Part shown: positions 1-5,710 of the stretch, piece after piece
How the letters are laid out: the number at the start of each line of letters is the position of its first letter
How positions within the stretch are numbered: the first letter of the stretch is position 1
NCBI GenBank assembly: GCA_017447005.1
Contig: JAFSOM010000088.1
Coordinates: 1-10,894 of the forward strand
Direction of reading: 5' to 3'
Source: Oscillibacter sp.
GTDB lineage: Bacteria; Bacillota; Clostridia; Oscillospirales; Oscillospiraceae
DNA length: 10,894 nucleotides
Notes under the pieces: model-generated
What the model saw: only the letters and a program-made list of their open reading frames with translations
Told to the model about the DNA's origin: nothing
The model's database searches: none
Program-made: the position numbers and the translations under genes

Positions 1-334
1 CCTTCTGCGCCTTCTCGGCCTTCTCCAGACGCTTTTGCAGATTCACCGACTCCCGCTTGAGCGCGTTGACTTCGGCTTTGGCGGCGGCGGCTTCGTCCAA
101 CGCGCTCTTAATCTGGGCGCGGAGCTGTTCGTCGGTCTCGCGCATTTTGAACAGTTCGTCGGCGATATTCAGCGCGGCCATAATCGCGGCGTCCATGCGT
201 CCGACGCGCTTCGCTAACATCTTCTGCATCTCCGCGCTGACCCGACTGCCCACCGATTGCGTATACTCTATGGAATCGTCCGTAATCAGCTTGAACTCCT
301 CGCCGCAGATTTTTACCGTAACGCTGTTGCTCAT
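1..334 (-). CDS. zapA: Cell division protein ZapA, N-terminal 111 residues (3' end beyond window)
   Basis: The frame reads from an ATG at 334 with no stop before the left edge, so the C-terminus is missing. Visible features are an N-terminal beta-rich segment (VTVKICGEEFKL, residues 5-16), the helix around IMAALNIADELFK (51-63), which is typical of ZapA, and then a charged helix (64-111) with heptad-like spacing that should form the coiled coil. ZapA family proteins bind FtsZ filaments at mid-cell, bundle them and stabilise the Z-ring; they act as dimers or tetramers through the coiled coil. A GGAGG lies about 10 bases before the ATG (plus-strand cctcct at 345-350), and an extended -10 promoter lies about 70 bases upstream, so the gene probably begins its own transcript. 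Identification rests on the recognisable N-terminal half only; no usual-length comparison is possible. Confidence 0.82.
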   Translation of the reverse strand, partial: MSNSVTVKICGEEFKLITDDSIEYTQSVGSRVSAEMQKMLAKRVGRMDAAIMAALNIADELFKMRETDEQLRAQIKSALDEAAAAKAEVNALKRESVNLQKRLEKAEKAQK

Positions 335-405
335 GGCAATGATTCCTCCTCAAATTCTATCGGAAACGCAAGGCGCCTCCGTCGGTTGGTCACAACATTC
401 GACCT

Positions 406-414
406 ATTATACCA
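406..414 (-). promoter_or_regulatory. Extended -10 promoter for zapA
   Basis: Read on the minus strand this is TGGTATAAT: a perfect -10 hexamer (406-411) with the TG of an extended -10 element just upstream (413-414). No good -35 is seen 16-18 bases upstream (the best is TGGCGC), which is the usual situation for extended -10 promoters. The start point would fall near 399, giving a leader of about 65 bases before zapA. The site lies in the 157-base gap after tatD; nothing else in that gap looks functional, and no convincing tatD terminator is visible there. Confidence 0.65.
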
Positions 415-491
415 CGTTCCGCGCCTGAGCGCCACAGGAAAACCGACTTCCGCGCCGTTTTTTTCAAGAAAAATTTTGAAATCGCGCCCGT

Positions 492-1259
492 TCAGGCAAT
501 CCCGTACAGGCGTTTGCCGTTCTCCCACGTCGCCCGCGCCATTTCCTCATAACTGACGCCCTTCCACTCGGCGAGCTTTTCGACAATATACGGAAGATTC
601 CGGCTGTCATTGCGTTTCCCGCGATTCGGCACGGGCGTCAGATAGGGCGAATCCGTCTCGACAACGATTCTGTCCAACGGGGCAATCGCCGCGACTTCCG
701 CGGCCCGCCGCGCCTTCGGATACGTGATGGGGCCGTCAAAGCCCAGATACCACCCGCGTTTTAACAGTTCCTCCGCCATTTCCGCGCTACCCGAAAAGCA
801 GTGGAACACGCCCCGCGCCTCCGGATAGTCCCGCACAATCGACAGACAATCGCCGTGGGCTTCGCGGTCGTGCACGATGACGGGCAAATCCAGCTCAATC
901 GCCAGTTCGATTTGACGCCGGAAAACGGTCTGCTGAAACTCTTTCGGCGGGTTCTCCTTCCAGTAGTAGTCCAGCCCGATTTCGCCCACGGCTACCACTT
1001 CCGGCTCGGCGCATAAGCGGCGCAGTTCCTGAAATTCGGCTTCCCCGGCGCCGTCGCAGTCCTCGGGATGTAGCCCCACGGCGGCGCGGACATACGGAAA
1101 GCGTCGCGCCAGTTCCAGCGCCGCATAGGACGACGGAATGTCGCACCCGGGATTCACGACGAGTTCGACGCCCGCGCCGGGTAAGGCGGACAGTACGCTT
1201 TCGCGGTCGGGTTCAAAGCGCGTGGAATCGTAGTGCGCGTGGGTATCGAACAACGGCAT
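492..1259 (-). CDS. tatD: TatD family metal-dependent hydrolase (DNase)
   Basis: A 255-residue protein, the normal length for the family. TatD enzymes are TIM-barrel metal hydrolases with 3'-5' exonuclease activity on DNA (and RNA in some cases), cytosolic, with roles proposed in repair of oxidised DNA and nucleic acid turnover. The metal-site signatures are all present: DTHAHYD (residues 5-11, H7 and H9), GEIGLDYY (92-99, E93), VHDR (129-132, H130), FHCFSGS (152-158, H153) and ETDSPYL (201-207, D203). The frame is open to 1349, but the ATG at 1259 is chosen because MPLFDTHAH is the family's usual N-terminus and AAGGAG sits just upstream; the longer version would overlap the end of rpsT and cross its terminator. 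No promoter of its own is evident, so it may depend on read-through from rpsT. The exact substrate cannot be read from sequence. Confidence 0.93.
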   Translation of the reverse strand: MPLFDTHAHYDSTRFEPDRESVLSALPGAGVELVVNPGCDIPSSYAALELARRFPYVRAAVGLHPEDCDGAGEAEFQELRRLCAEPEVVAVGEIGLDYYWKENPPKEFQQTVFRRQIELAIELDLPVIVHDREAHGDCLSIVRDYPEARGVFHCFSGSAEMAEELLKRGWYLGFDGPITYPKARRAAEVAAIAPLDRIVVETDSPYLTPVPNRGKRNDSRNLPYIVEKLAEWKGVSYEEMARATWENGKRLYGIA

Positions 1260-1287
1260 AGCGGATTCTCCTTTCCTTGCGCGGGGC

Positions 1288-1337
1288 AATAAAAACATCT
1301 CCCCGAAACACAGCGTAAAAGCGCGGCTTCGGGGAGA
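1288..1337 (-). terminator. Intrinsic terminator after rpsT
   Basis: On the minus strand, a perfect 10-base stem (TCTCCCCGAA at 1328-1337 on the plus strand pairs with 1298-1307) begins a few bases after the rpsT stop codon, has a 20-base loop, and is followed by TGTTTTTATT. The stem plus U-tract fit a rho-independent terminator. The long loop may make it leaky, which would let some transcripts continue into tatD. Confidence 0.8.
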
Positions 1338-1341
1338 ATGG

Positions 1342-1605
1342 TCAGCCAACCTGATTGAGTTTCAAGGTCATGGCGCTTTTTTTGTGCGCGGCGGCGTTCT
1401 TATGGAGTACGCCCTTGGCTACGGCTTGGTCGACCTTCTTGACGGCTACCCGGTAAGCGGTCTCGGCGCCGGTACGGTCGCCCTCAGCGGCGGCGGCCTC
1501 GAACTTCTTCACGGCGGTACGCATATCGGATTTCCGGGCGCGGTTCCGGGCGTTGCGAGCTTTCCCGATGAGGTCGCGCTTCTTGGCGGATTTGATGTTC
1601 GGCAA
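1342..1605 (-). CDS. rpsT: 30S ribosomal protein S20, UUG start
   Basis: An 87-residue, strongly basic protein, matching the length of E. coli S20. It starts PNIKSAKKR after the initiator, the family hallmark, and continues with Lys/Arg/Ala-rich helices (ARNRARKSDMRTAVKKF, and a C-terminal HKNAAAHKKSAM). S20 binds 16S rRNA near its 5' domain and helix 44 and is a primary assembly protein of the small subunit. An in-frame ATG exists at 1638, but the start is placed at TTG 1605 because PNIKS begins directly after it and a perfect AAGGAGGT lies 7 bases upstream. The gene stands alone between a strong promoter and its own terminator. In E. coli, S20 also starts at UUG and its translation is autoregulated; whether that applies here is inference. 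Confidence 0.96.
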   Translation of the reverse strand: MPNIKSAKKRDLIGKARNARNRARKSDMRTAVKKFEAAAAEGDRTGAETAYRVAVKKVDQAVAKGVLHKNAAAHKKSAMTLKLNQVG

Positions 1606-1612
1606 TTTCCGC

Positions 1613-1620
1613 ACCTCCTT
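1613..1620 (-). promoter_or_regulatory. Shine-Dalgarno sequence of rpsT that fixes the UUG start
   Basis: Minus-strand AAGGAGGT, fully complementary to the 16S anti-SD, ends 7 bases before the TTG at 1605. It decides the start against the in-frame ATG at 1638, which lies upstream of this site and only a base or two from the predicted transcript 5' end. Confidence 0.85.
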
Positions 1621-1646
1621 TCTACTGTCGCGTTGCATGGAAAGTT

Positions 1647-1675
1647 ATTGTAACAGATGTTTCGCCGGATTGCAA
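1647..1675 (-). promoter_or_regulatory. Sigma-70-type promoter of rpsT
   Basis: On the minus strand there is a -35 of TTGCAA (1670-1675), a spacer of exactly 17 bases and a -10 of TACAAT (1647-1652), preceded by TGT. The start point should lie near 1640, giving a leader of only about 35 bases. This is the best promoter in the window, as expected for a ribosomal protein gene. The remaining bases between it and the upstream terminator (1676-1780) hold nothing that I recognise. Confidence 0.88.
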
Positions 1676-1780
1676 GAGGGTTTGCGACTTTTTTTCACGG
1701 TTTCCGGACGGGATTCCAATTCACCCTCATCCGGCGCGCCAATCAAAACCTTCCGCGTCCTTACGCTTTCCGAATCGCGG

Positions 1781-1809
1781 AAAAAGCCCTCCCCGACGGG
1801 GAAGGCTTT
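1781..1809 (-). terminator. Intrinsic terminator ending the smc-rsfS gene set
   Basis: Eleven bases after the rsfS stop, the minus strand reads AAAGCCTTCCCC, a short loop, then GGGGAGGGCTTTTT. Around a 3-base loop the stem pairs throughout in that orientation, because the single plus-strand C/A mismatch (1789/1803) becomes a G-U pair on the minus transcript. It ends in five U. The strand-specific pairing and U-tract show that it serves rsfS and not anything on the plus strand. Confidence 0.88.
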
Positions 1810-1820
1810 CGGCGTCGGCG

Positions 1821-2180
1821 TCAGTCCTCGCGCAAGAATGCAAGGTCCATGCGCTTTCCGTCGCTCCAGAGGCGTTCGAGCGAATAGAACTCCCGCGCCT
1901 CGGCGGAGAAAATGTGCACGACGACGCTTCCGTAGTCCAAGAGCACCCATGTGCCGTCACGGTGGCCCTCGCGGTGGAGTAACGGCTCCCCGCCCTGCTC
2001 GTGCATGGCCTTTTCGACGGCGCCGCTAAGGGCGTTAATCTGCGTATTGGAGTTGCCGGTAGCGATGACGAAATAATCCGCCAGCGTGGTTTGGTCGGCG
2101 ATTTCGATGACGGCGATTTCCTTGCCCTTCTTATCGTCAAGGGCTTTCGCCGCGATGATTGCCAGTTCTTTCGGTGTCAT
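1821..2180 (-). CDS. rsfS: Ribosome silencing factor RsfS (YbeB/Iojap family)
   Basis: A 119-residue protein of typical RsfS length. RsfS binds ribosomal protein uL14 on the 50S subunit and blocks joining to 30S, lowering translation under nutrient shortage. Family features are KALDDKKGKEIAVIEIADQT (residues 12-31), the DYFVIATGNSNTQINA core (35-50), and the WVLLDYGSVVVHIFSAEAREFYSLERLW block (78-105), which forms the conserved surface. The start is the ATG at 2180, preceded by AAGGAG at good distance; the 11-residue upstream extension that is also open lacks homology and would bury this SD. It is the last gene before the terminator. Placement directly downstream of nadD/yqeK and an LCP gene is a common Bacillota arrangement. 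Confidence 0.95.
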   Translation of the reverse strand: MTPKELAIIAAKALDDKKGKEIAVIEIADQTTLADYFVIATGNSNTQINALSGAVEKAMHEQGGEPLLHREGHRDGTWVLLDYGSVVVHIFSAEAREFYSLERLWSDGKRMDLAFLRED

Positions 2181-2282
2181 AGAGGCTCCTTTCCGTTTTC
2201 CGTTGACTCGCATTTCCTTACGCGATTTGCCTTCTTACGCGTTCCGGTTTCCCTTACGCGCTTGGGTTTCCGCCGCCCTAAG

Positions 2283-2326
2283 CCCTCCCCCTTTGGGGGA
2301 GGGTGGCGCGTAGCGCCGGGAGGGGG
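2283..2326 (+). repeat. G/C-run palindromic element, copy C
   Basis: A 9-base perfect stem (CCCTCCCCC, loop TTT, GGGGGAGGG at 2283-2303) is followed by a second small hairpin GGCGC-GTA-GCGCC (2305-2317) and a further G-run GGGAGGGGG (2318-2326). The layout C-run, G-run, short 5-base stem, G-run is the same as in the copy at 6069-6109. There is no T-tract on either strand, so it is not an intrinsic terminator. Elements of this look are scattered through many gut Bacillota genomes as far as I recall; no mobility gene is present. Confidence 0.7.
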
Positions 2327-2341
2327 CCGGGTGGGGCATTC

Positions 2342-2377
2342 TCCCCTCTGTCACTTCGTGACATCTCCCCCCGTTCC
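2342..2377 (-). repeat. G/C-run palindromic element, copy A
   Basis: On the minus strand this reads GGAACGGGGGGAGATGTC, then ACGAAGT, then GACAGAGGGG. The GTCAC/GTGAC arms form a short stem, and the GGGGAGATGTC...GACAGAGGGG frame is shared with the copies at 2387-2431 and 6069-6109. The arms of the inner hairpin vary by compensatory change between copies while the outer frame is kept. Confidence 0.7.
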
Positions 2378-2386
2378 GGACTTCTT

Positions 2387-2431
2387 CCCCCCTCTCTCGC
2401 CTGACGGCGACATCTCCCCCGTTCCGGGGGG
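2387..2431 (-). repeat. G/C-run palindromic element, copy B
   Basis: The minus strand gives CCCCCCGGAACGGGGG, AGATGTCGCCGTCAGGCGA and GAGAGGGGGG. A C-run/G-run hairpin is followed by the short GTCGCC/GGCGA hairpin and a closing G-run. It shares the GGGGGAGATGTC...GAGGGG frame with copies A and the one inside rdgB, and the GGAACGGGGG lead-in with copy A, so A and B look like a tandem duplication. Confidence 0.7.
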
Positions 2432-2461
2432 CGACTTCGGGCGGTTGATTCGTTCCGCCGC

Positions 2462-3718
2462 TCAATCCTGATGGACTTTGAGGGCTTCCCTGTCCTCGAC
2501 GTATCCGGTGGAGGAACGTAACGTTCCGTTGCTCCGTACCGACATAATGTCAAGGTCGGACAGCTCAAACTCCTTGACAAACGGGCTTAACTTCGTATTG
2601 ACCGCCTCCAAGAGCTTGCTCGACTGCGGACAGACATAGGAAAGATTCTGCTTATAGGAACGGCTCCAGACGCTGGCGCCGTACCAAGGCATGGTGAAGA
2701 ACTCAATATCTTCCATGCCCAGTCCGCCCATGAAGGCCTTTTGCGCGAACCAGAGCATGTTTTGCAAGGTCAAATCGGTGTCGACGGTCTCCTCGCAGAC
2801 TTTGGCGATTTTGTTGATGTTGCGCACGTTCTGAATGGTGAGCATTTGCCGGAAGAGGGCCTTCAGAAAATTCTGCTGTAACTCAATGCGCCCGGAATCG
2901 CCGATACCGCCGTTTTTCTTACGGTAGCCGTAAGGACTGTCGTTATCGTTGGCGCGCCAGCGGATAACCTGCATGGCGTCGTCGCCGGACAGAAGGCGGT
3001 AGCCCTGCTCCTGCTCGATAACCAAATCCTGTTTCGGGTCGTGGTAGTCCATGGGGTAGGGGTTGTCGAACCATACGCCGCCGATGGCGTCCACAATCTT
3101 TCCGACGGCCTCCCACTCGACGACGACTTTGAAATCAGGCTCAAAGCCTACCAACTGGGAGACTTCCTTGTAGACTTCCTGAATGCCCTTCTGCCCGCCG
3201 CCGTAGTAACTGTAAACGGAATTGATTTTCTTCACGTCCCACGGCACATTAATCATGGTATCGCGGGGAATCGACATCACGTAAGCCTTTTGATTCGTCA
3301 CGTCGTAACTGCCCAAGAGCATGGTATCGGTATTGCCGCCGCCGCCCGTATCGCGTCCGAGCACAAGGACGGTATAAAAGTCCTCGCTCTTGCGCAGGCC
3401 GCTTTTGACGGGGCGGATACCCTCGCCGTAGTCCAAGGTTTCGTCGTCGGAGGAGAAGCCGCCGGACTGTATCGCGCCGATACGGTCGGCCCCGGAGAAG
3501 TCGATTTGCTCGTCGGAAGTCTCGTTGTCGACGCTCACGACGGGCCGGACAAACATTCTCTGCCACAGCGTGTGACCAATCAGAACCAGAAGCATCAGGA
3601 TAATGAGCAACAGCGGAATCACTCTGCTACGCTTTTTTCTTCTGACAGGCCGATACATCGGGTAAACGGAATTGTATCTTCCGCCCATTCTCGTATACTG
3701 TTGATTGTATTTTTTCAT
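2462..3718 (-). CDS. LytR-CpsA-Psr (LCP) family cell-envelope phosphotransferase
   Basis: A 418-residue protein with a short cytoplasmic N-terminus rich in Arg/Lys/Tyr (1-32), one transmembrane helix (IPLLLIILMLLVLIG, 34-48) and an extracytoplasmic LCP domain (about 113-330). Catalytic/ligand motifs are visible: LGRDT (120-124), NTDTMLL (129-135), SIPRDT (149-154), RWRANDND (253-260) and GDSGRIELQQNFLKAL (273-288). LCP enzymes move undecaprenyl-phosphate-linked polymers onto peptidoglycan or other envelope acceptors; which polymer is used here cannot be told. The ATG lies one base after the nadD-yqeK stop, and the likely SD (GGAGG) sits inside that gene about 15 bases upstream, so translation is probably coupled. 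The C-terminal 85 residues beyond the domain show no recognised fold. Similar genes sit next to yqeK and rsfS in many Bacillota. Confidence 0.92.
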   Translation of the reverse strand: MKKYNQQYTRMGGRYNSVYPMYRPVRRKKRSRVIPLLLIILMLLVLIGHTLWQRMFVRPVVSVDNETSDEQIDFSGADRIGAIQSGGFSSDDETLDYGEGIRPVKSGLRKSEDFYTVLVLGRDTGGGGNTDTMLLGSYDVTNQKAYVMSIPRDTMINVPWDVKKINSVYSYYGGGQKGIQEVYKEVSQLVGFEPDFKVVVEWEAVGKIVDAIGGVWFDNPYPMDYHDPKQDLVIEQEQGYRLLSGDDAMQVIRWRANDNDSPYGYRKKNGGIGDSGRIELQQNFLKALFRQMLTIQNVRNINKIAKVCEETVDTDLTLQNMLWFAQKAFMGGLGMEDIEFFTMPWYGASVWSRSYKQNLSYVCPQSSKLLEAVNTKLSPFVKEFELSDLDIMSVRSNGTLRSSTGYVEDREALKVHQD

Positions 3719-3719
3719 G

Positions 3720-4910
3720 TTACCGTTTCACATCCTCCAATGCTTCCAGAGTGGCGCGGTGCAGAGGCTCTCCGCGCTCCGTCATTTCTCTGACCGTCAT
3801 TTCAAGGCCCAGTATCAGGCCGCGGTCAAGGCTCTCATAGCATACCCGGCGCAACTCCTCCACGCCGGGAAAATCCCGTGACGGCTCTATGTAGTCCGCC
3901 AAGTACATGATTTTTTCCAGTACGCTCATATGAGCGCGGCCCGTGGTATGGTAGCGGATGGCGTTGACCGTCTCCGCGTCAAAGCCGTACAGCTCCCGGG
4001 CGACGGCGGCCCCCGTCAGCGCGTGCAAGAGTTTCGGGTTGGCGCGTTCCACGTCGTCAAGCGCGATTCCGTAGCGGTCGCAGAGGGCGAACTGCTCCTC
4101 CGCGTTGAGGCGTTTCGTACAGTCATGGAGCAAGGCGGCGCGGCGGGCCTTCTCCACGTCGCCGCCGTAGCGGATACATAGCCGTATGGCCTCCTGTTCG
4201 GTTCCGAGCACGTGCGGAATGCGGCGGCGGTTCAGGTAGGACAGGGCCACGGGGCGGAGTTGGGACAGCGAAAGCCGTTTCAAATCGGCGTCCGTCCCGT
4301 AGAGCTTCTCGCGGAGGATATAGCCGTAGACCGCCGGGGGCAACAGATTCACGCCGCCGCCACGCGCTAGGGTTTCCCGGACTTGCGTTGACGATACGTT
4401 TATCACGTCGGGAATGGCAAGCGTGAAAATACGCGCCTGCGGGAATGCGCGGTAAAGCCGCTCACGCTGTCCGGAGAACTGCGCGTCCATGTCCTCGCCG
4501 GTACGCCCGAACGCCGCCACGCCCGCCAACGATAATACGCGCTCCGTGTGATACCACGTATGCAAGGAAAGGAACATATCCGCGCCGAGTAAGAGCCAGA
4601 GTTCCGCGTCGGGCTGTTGCGCGTGAAGCGTTTCGAGCGTCTCTACGGTATAGCTTTTCCCGTCGCGGCGTAATTCGACATCCAGCGTCCGCACGGGGAT
4701 GGGCAAATGCAACTGTTCGGCGGCCATGCGCGTCATTTCCAGACGTTTTTGAGCGTCGGGGGCGCCGACGGGCAACGCTTTATGGGGCGGCAGTCCGGCG
4801 GGGATGAAGTAGAGTTCCTGTAGGCCGAGTGTCTCCACGACGGCCCGCGCCGCCGCGACGTGTCCCAAATGCGGCGGATTGAATGTGCCGCCGTATACGC
4901 CGATTTTCAT
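3720..4910 (-). CDS. nadD: Fused NaMN adenylyltransferase (NadD) and YqeK HD-domain Ap4A hydrolase
   Basis: A 396-residue single frame that carries two enzymes usually encoded by neighbouring genes. The NadD half (1 to about 204) has GGTFNPPHLGH (7-17) with the HxGH-type nucleotide-binding signature, IPAGLPPHK (36-44), LLGADMF (107-113) and VSSTQVRE (172-179); it turns nicotinate mononucleotide plus ATP into deamido-NAD. The YqeK half (about 211-396) has all HD-phosphohydrolase ligands: H233, LLHDCTK (261-267, H262-D263), LLHALTG (294-300, H296), YHTTGR (320-325, H321) and LADYIEPSRDF (337-347, D339). YqeK proteins split Ap4A symmetrically into two ADP. No methionine or SD sits near the junction (REKLYGTDADLKRLSL, 200-215), so one polypeptide is expected. 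A strong AAAGGAGG precedes the ATG, overlapping the yhbY stop region. Both catalytic sets look intact. Confidence 0.93.
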   Translation of the reverse strand: MKIGVYGGTFNPPHLGHVAAARAVVETLGLQELYFIPAGLPPHKALPVGAPDAQKRLEMTRMAAEQLHLPIPVRTLDVELRRDGKSYTVETLETLHAQQPDAELWLLLGADMFLSLHTWYHTERVLSLAGVAAFGRTGEDMDAQFSGQRERLYRAFPQARIFTLAIPDVINVSSTQVRETLARGGGVNLLPPAVYGYILREKLYGTDADLKRLSLSQLRPVALSYLNRRRIPHVLGTEQEAIRLCIRYGGDVEKARRAALLHDCTKRLNAEEQFALCDRYGIALDDVERANPKLLHALTGAAVARELYGFDAETVNAIRYHTTGRAHMSVLEKIMYLADYIEPSRDFPGVEELRRVCYESLDRGLILGLEMTVREMTERGEPLHRATLEALEDVKR

Positions 4911-4924
4911 CCGTCCGCCTCCTT

Positions 4925-5698
4925 TTACTTGCGATTCTTTCCGCCATGCGTCGGGCGATTGTTTCCGTTACGCGTCGGGCGATTCTCTCCGTTACGCGTC
5001 GGACGATTGTTTCCGCCGTATGCGCTACGCTTCGCCGCCGTGCGCGGCCCGTTACGGTCTAACGCCGACGCCCTGCGCTGTCCGTCACGGTTCGCCGCCG
5101 ACGCCTTGCGCGGTTCGCTACGGTCTAACGCCGACGCCCTGCGCGGTTCGTCACGGTTCGCCGCCGCCTTGCGCGGTTCGCTACGGTCTAACGCCGCCGC
5201 CTTGCGCGGTTCGCTACGGTTTGGCGACACTTTGCGCGGCCCGTTACCGTTCGCCGTTGACGGCTTGCGCTGTCCGGCGCGATTTTCCGTTGACGGCTTC
5301 CGCGGCCCGCCATGTCTCGGCGCCGACGGCGTTTTGTCGGGCCTTGTACGGGTTTCCGACATTTGGGCGCGCTTCCGCTGACACGGTTTCGCGTGTTTTT
5401 TCGGCGCCTCCGCTTTCCTTATCGTCGCTTCCTCCGATTTCTTGCGGTAGAGCACGAACTTCGAGCCAATAACCTGCACGACCTCGCTACGCGTCGCTTC
5501 GGCTAACGTCTCCGCCGCCGTGCGCGGGGTGTAGTCCACACAGCCGTCGAGCACACGGCCCTTTATCAGTTCCCGCGCCTCTAGGGTAATATCCGCCTGA
5601 CGGATGAGATTTTCCCCGATTCCGTCCTTGCCAATCTGTAAAACGGTGTCGATACCGTTCGCAAGCCCGCGCAAACGGGCGCGTTCTTTCGGTGTCAT
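4925..5698 (-). CDS. yhbY: YhbY/CRS1-YhbY-domain RNA-binding protein with long basic repeat tail
   Basis: A 257-residue protein; YhbY family members are normally around 95-105. The CRM domain occupies about 1-86: LRGLANGIDTVLQIGKDGI (9-27), the helix IRQADITLEARELIKGRV and SEVVQVIGSKFVLYRK (71-86) with the usual G-x-K/R-x-VLYR ending. The domain associates with pre-50S particles and binds rRNA. Residues 87-257 are an Arg/Lys/Ala/Ser/Asn/Pro-rich, presumably disordered tail: 10-11-residue units such as RKAAALDRSEP and RRASALDRNGP (about 132-217), then three 8-residue units like NRPTRNGN (230-254). At DNA level these are 30-33- and 24-base tandem repeats. The ATG at 5698 has AAGGGAG about 10 bases upstream, overlapping the rdgB stop. 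Core identification is firm; function of the tail is unknown, though its charge suggests RNA contact. Confidence 0.9.
   Translation of the reverse strand: MTPKERARLRGLANGIDTVLQIGKDGIGENLIRQADITLEARELIKGRVLDGCVDYTPRTAAETLAEATRSEVVQVIGSKFVLYRKKSEEATIRKAEAPKKHAKPCQRKRAQMSETRTRPDKTPSAPRHGGPRKPSTENRAGQRKPSTANGNGPRKVSPNRSEPRKAAALDRSEPRKAAANRDEPRRASALDRSEPRKASAANRDGQRRASALDRNGPRTAAKRSAYGGNNRPTRNGENRPTRNGNNRPTHGGKNRK
4938..5012 (-). repeat. 24-base tandem repeat in the yhbY tail, three units
   Basis: Three consecutive 24-base units of plus-strand form tttccgttacgcgtcggg plus cgattg, starting at 4938, 4962 and 4986, differ at a few bases. They encode the 8-residue repeat NRPTRNGN on the minus strand at the extreme C-terminus of YhbY. 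Confidence 0.8.
5050..5310 (-). repeat. 30/33-base tandem repeat array in the yhbY tail
   Basis: About eight to nine units are visible. The best conserved begin with plus-strand ccttgcgcgg or ccctgcgcgg at 5104, 5137, 5167 and 5200, giving periods of 33, 30 and 33 bases, and several contain cgctacggtctaacgccg. Units of 10 or 11 codons encode the consensus (P/Q)R(K/R)(A/P)(S/A)xxxR(S/D)(E/G). All length changes are whole codons, so the frame is kept; the array should be variable between strains. Confidence 0.8.
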
Positions 5699-5710
5699 GC
5701 TGAAACTCCC

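Larger units (their letters stand above)
2181..2461. other. 281-base gap between LCP and rsfS filled with palindromic elements
   Basis: There is no gene here. The LCP end of the gap (2283-2431) is almost entirely made of three G/C-run palindromic modules listed separately. The rsfS end holds three direct copies of the octamer CTTACGCG (plus strand, 2217-2224, 2234-2241, 2253-2260), spaced 17 and 19 bases. I see no terminator with a U-tract and no good promoter, so rsfS is probably transcribed through from upstream. Short open frames across the G/C runs are artefacts of composition. Confidence 0.7.

Noticed and set aside
435..490. TTTCAA...TTGAAA inverted repeat after tatD as a terminator
   Set aside because: The stem is only six A/T-rich pairs and lacks G/C pairing; too weak to call.
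1260..1349. N-terminal extension of TatD by 30 residues
   Set aside because: Would overlap the rpsT stop and run through its terminator; the good SD and family N-terminus are at 1259.
2283..2303. Perfect 9-base hairpin as a terminator for LCP
   Set aside because: No T-tract on either strand and the same motif occurs inside the rdgB coding sequence; treated as part of the palindromic element.
3041..3793. Plus-strand open frame of 250 codons opposite the LCP gene
   Set aside because: Fully antisense to the clear LCP gene and crosses into nadD-yqeK; no recognisable domain or SD.
4879..5472. Plus-strand open frame of 197 codons rich in Cys, Arg and Pro
   Set aside because: It is the antisense of the yhbY repeat tail; the repeats keep several frames open. 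No SD, and composition mirrors the repeats.
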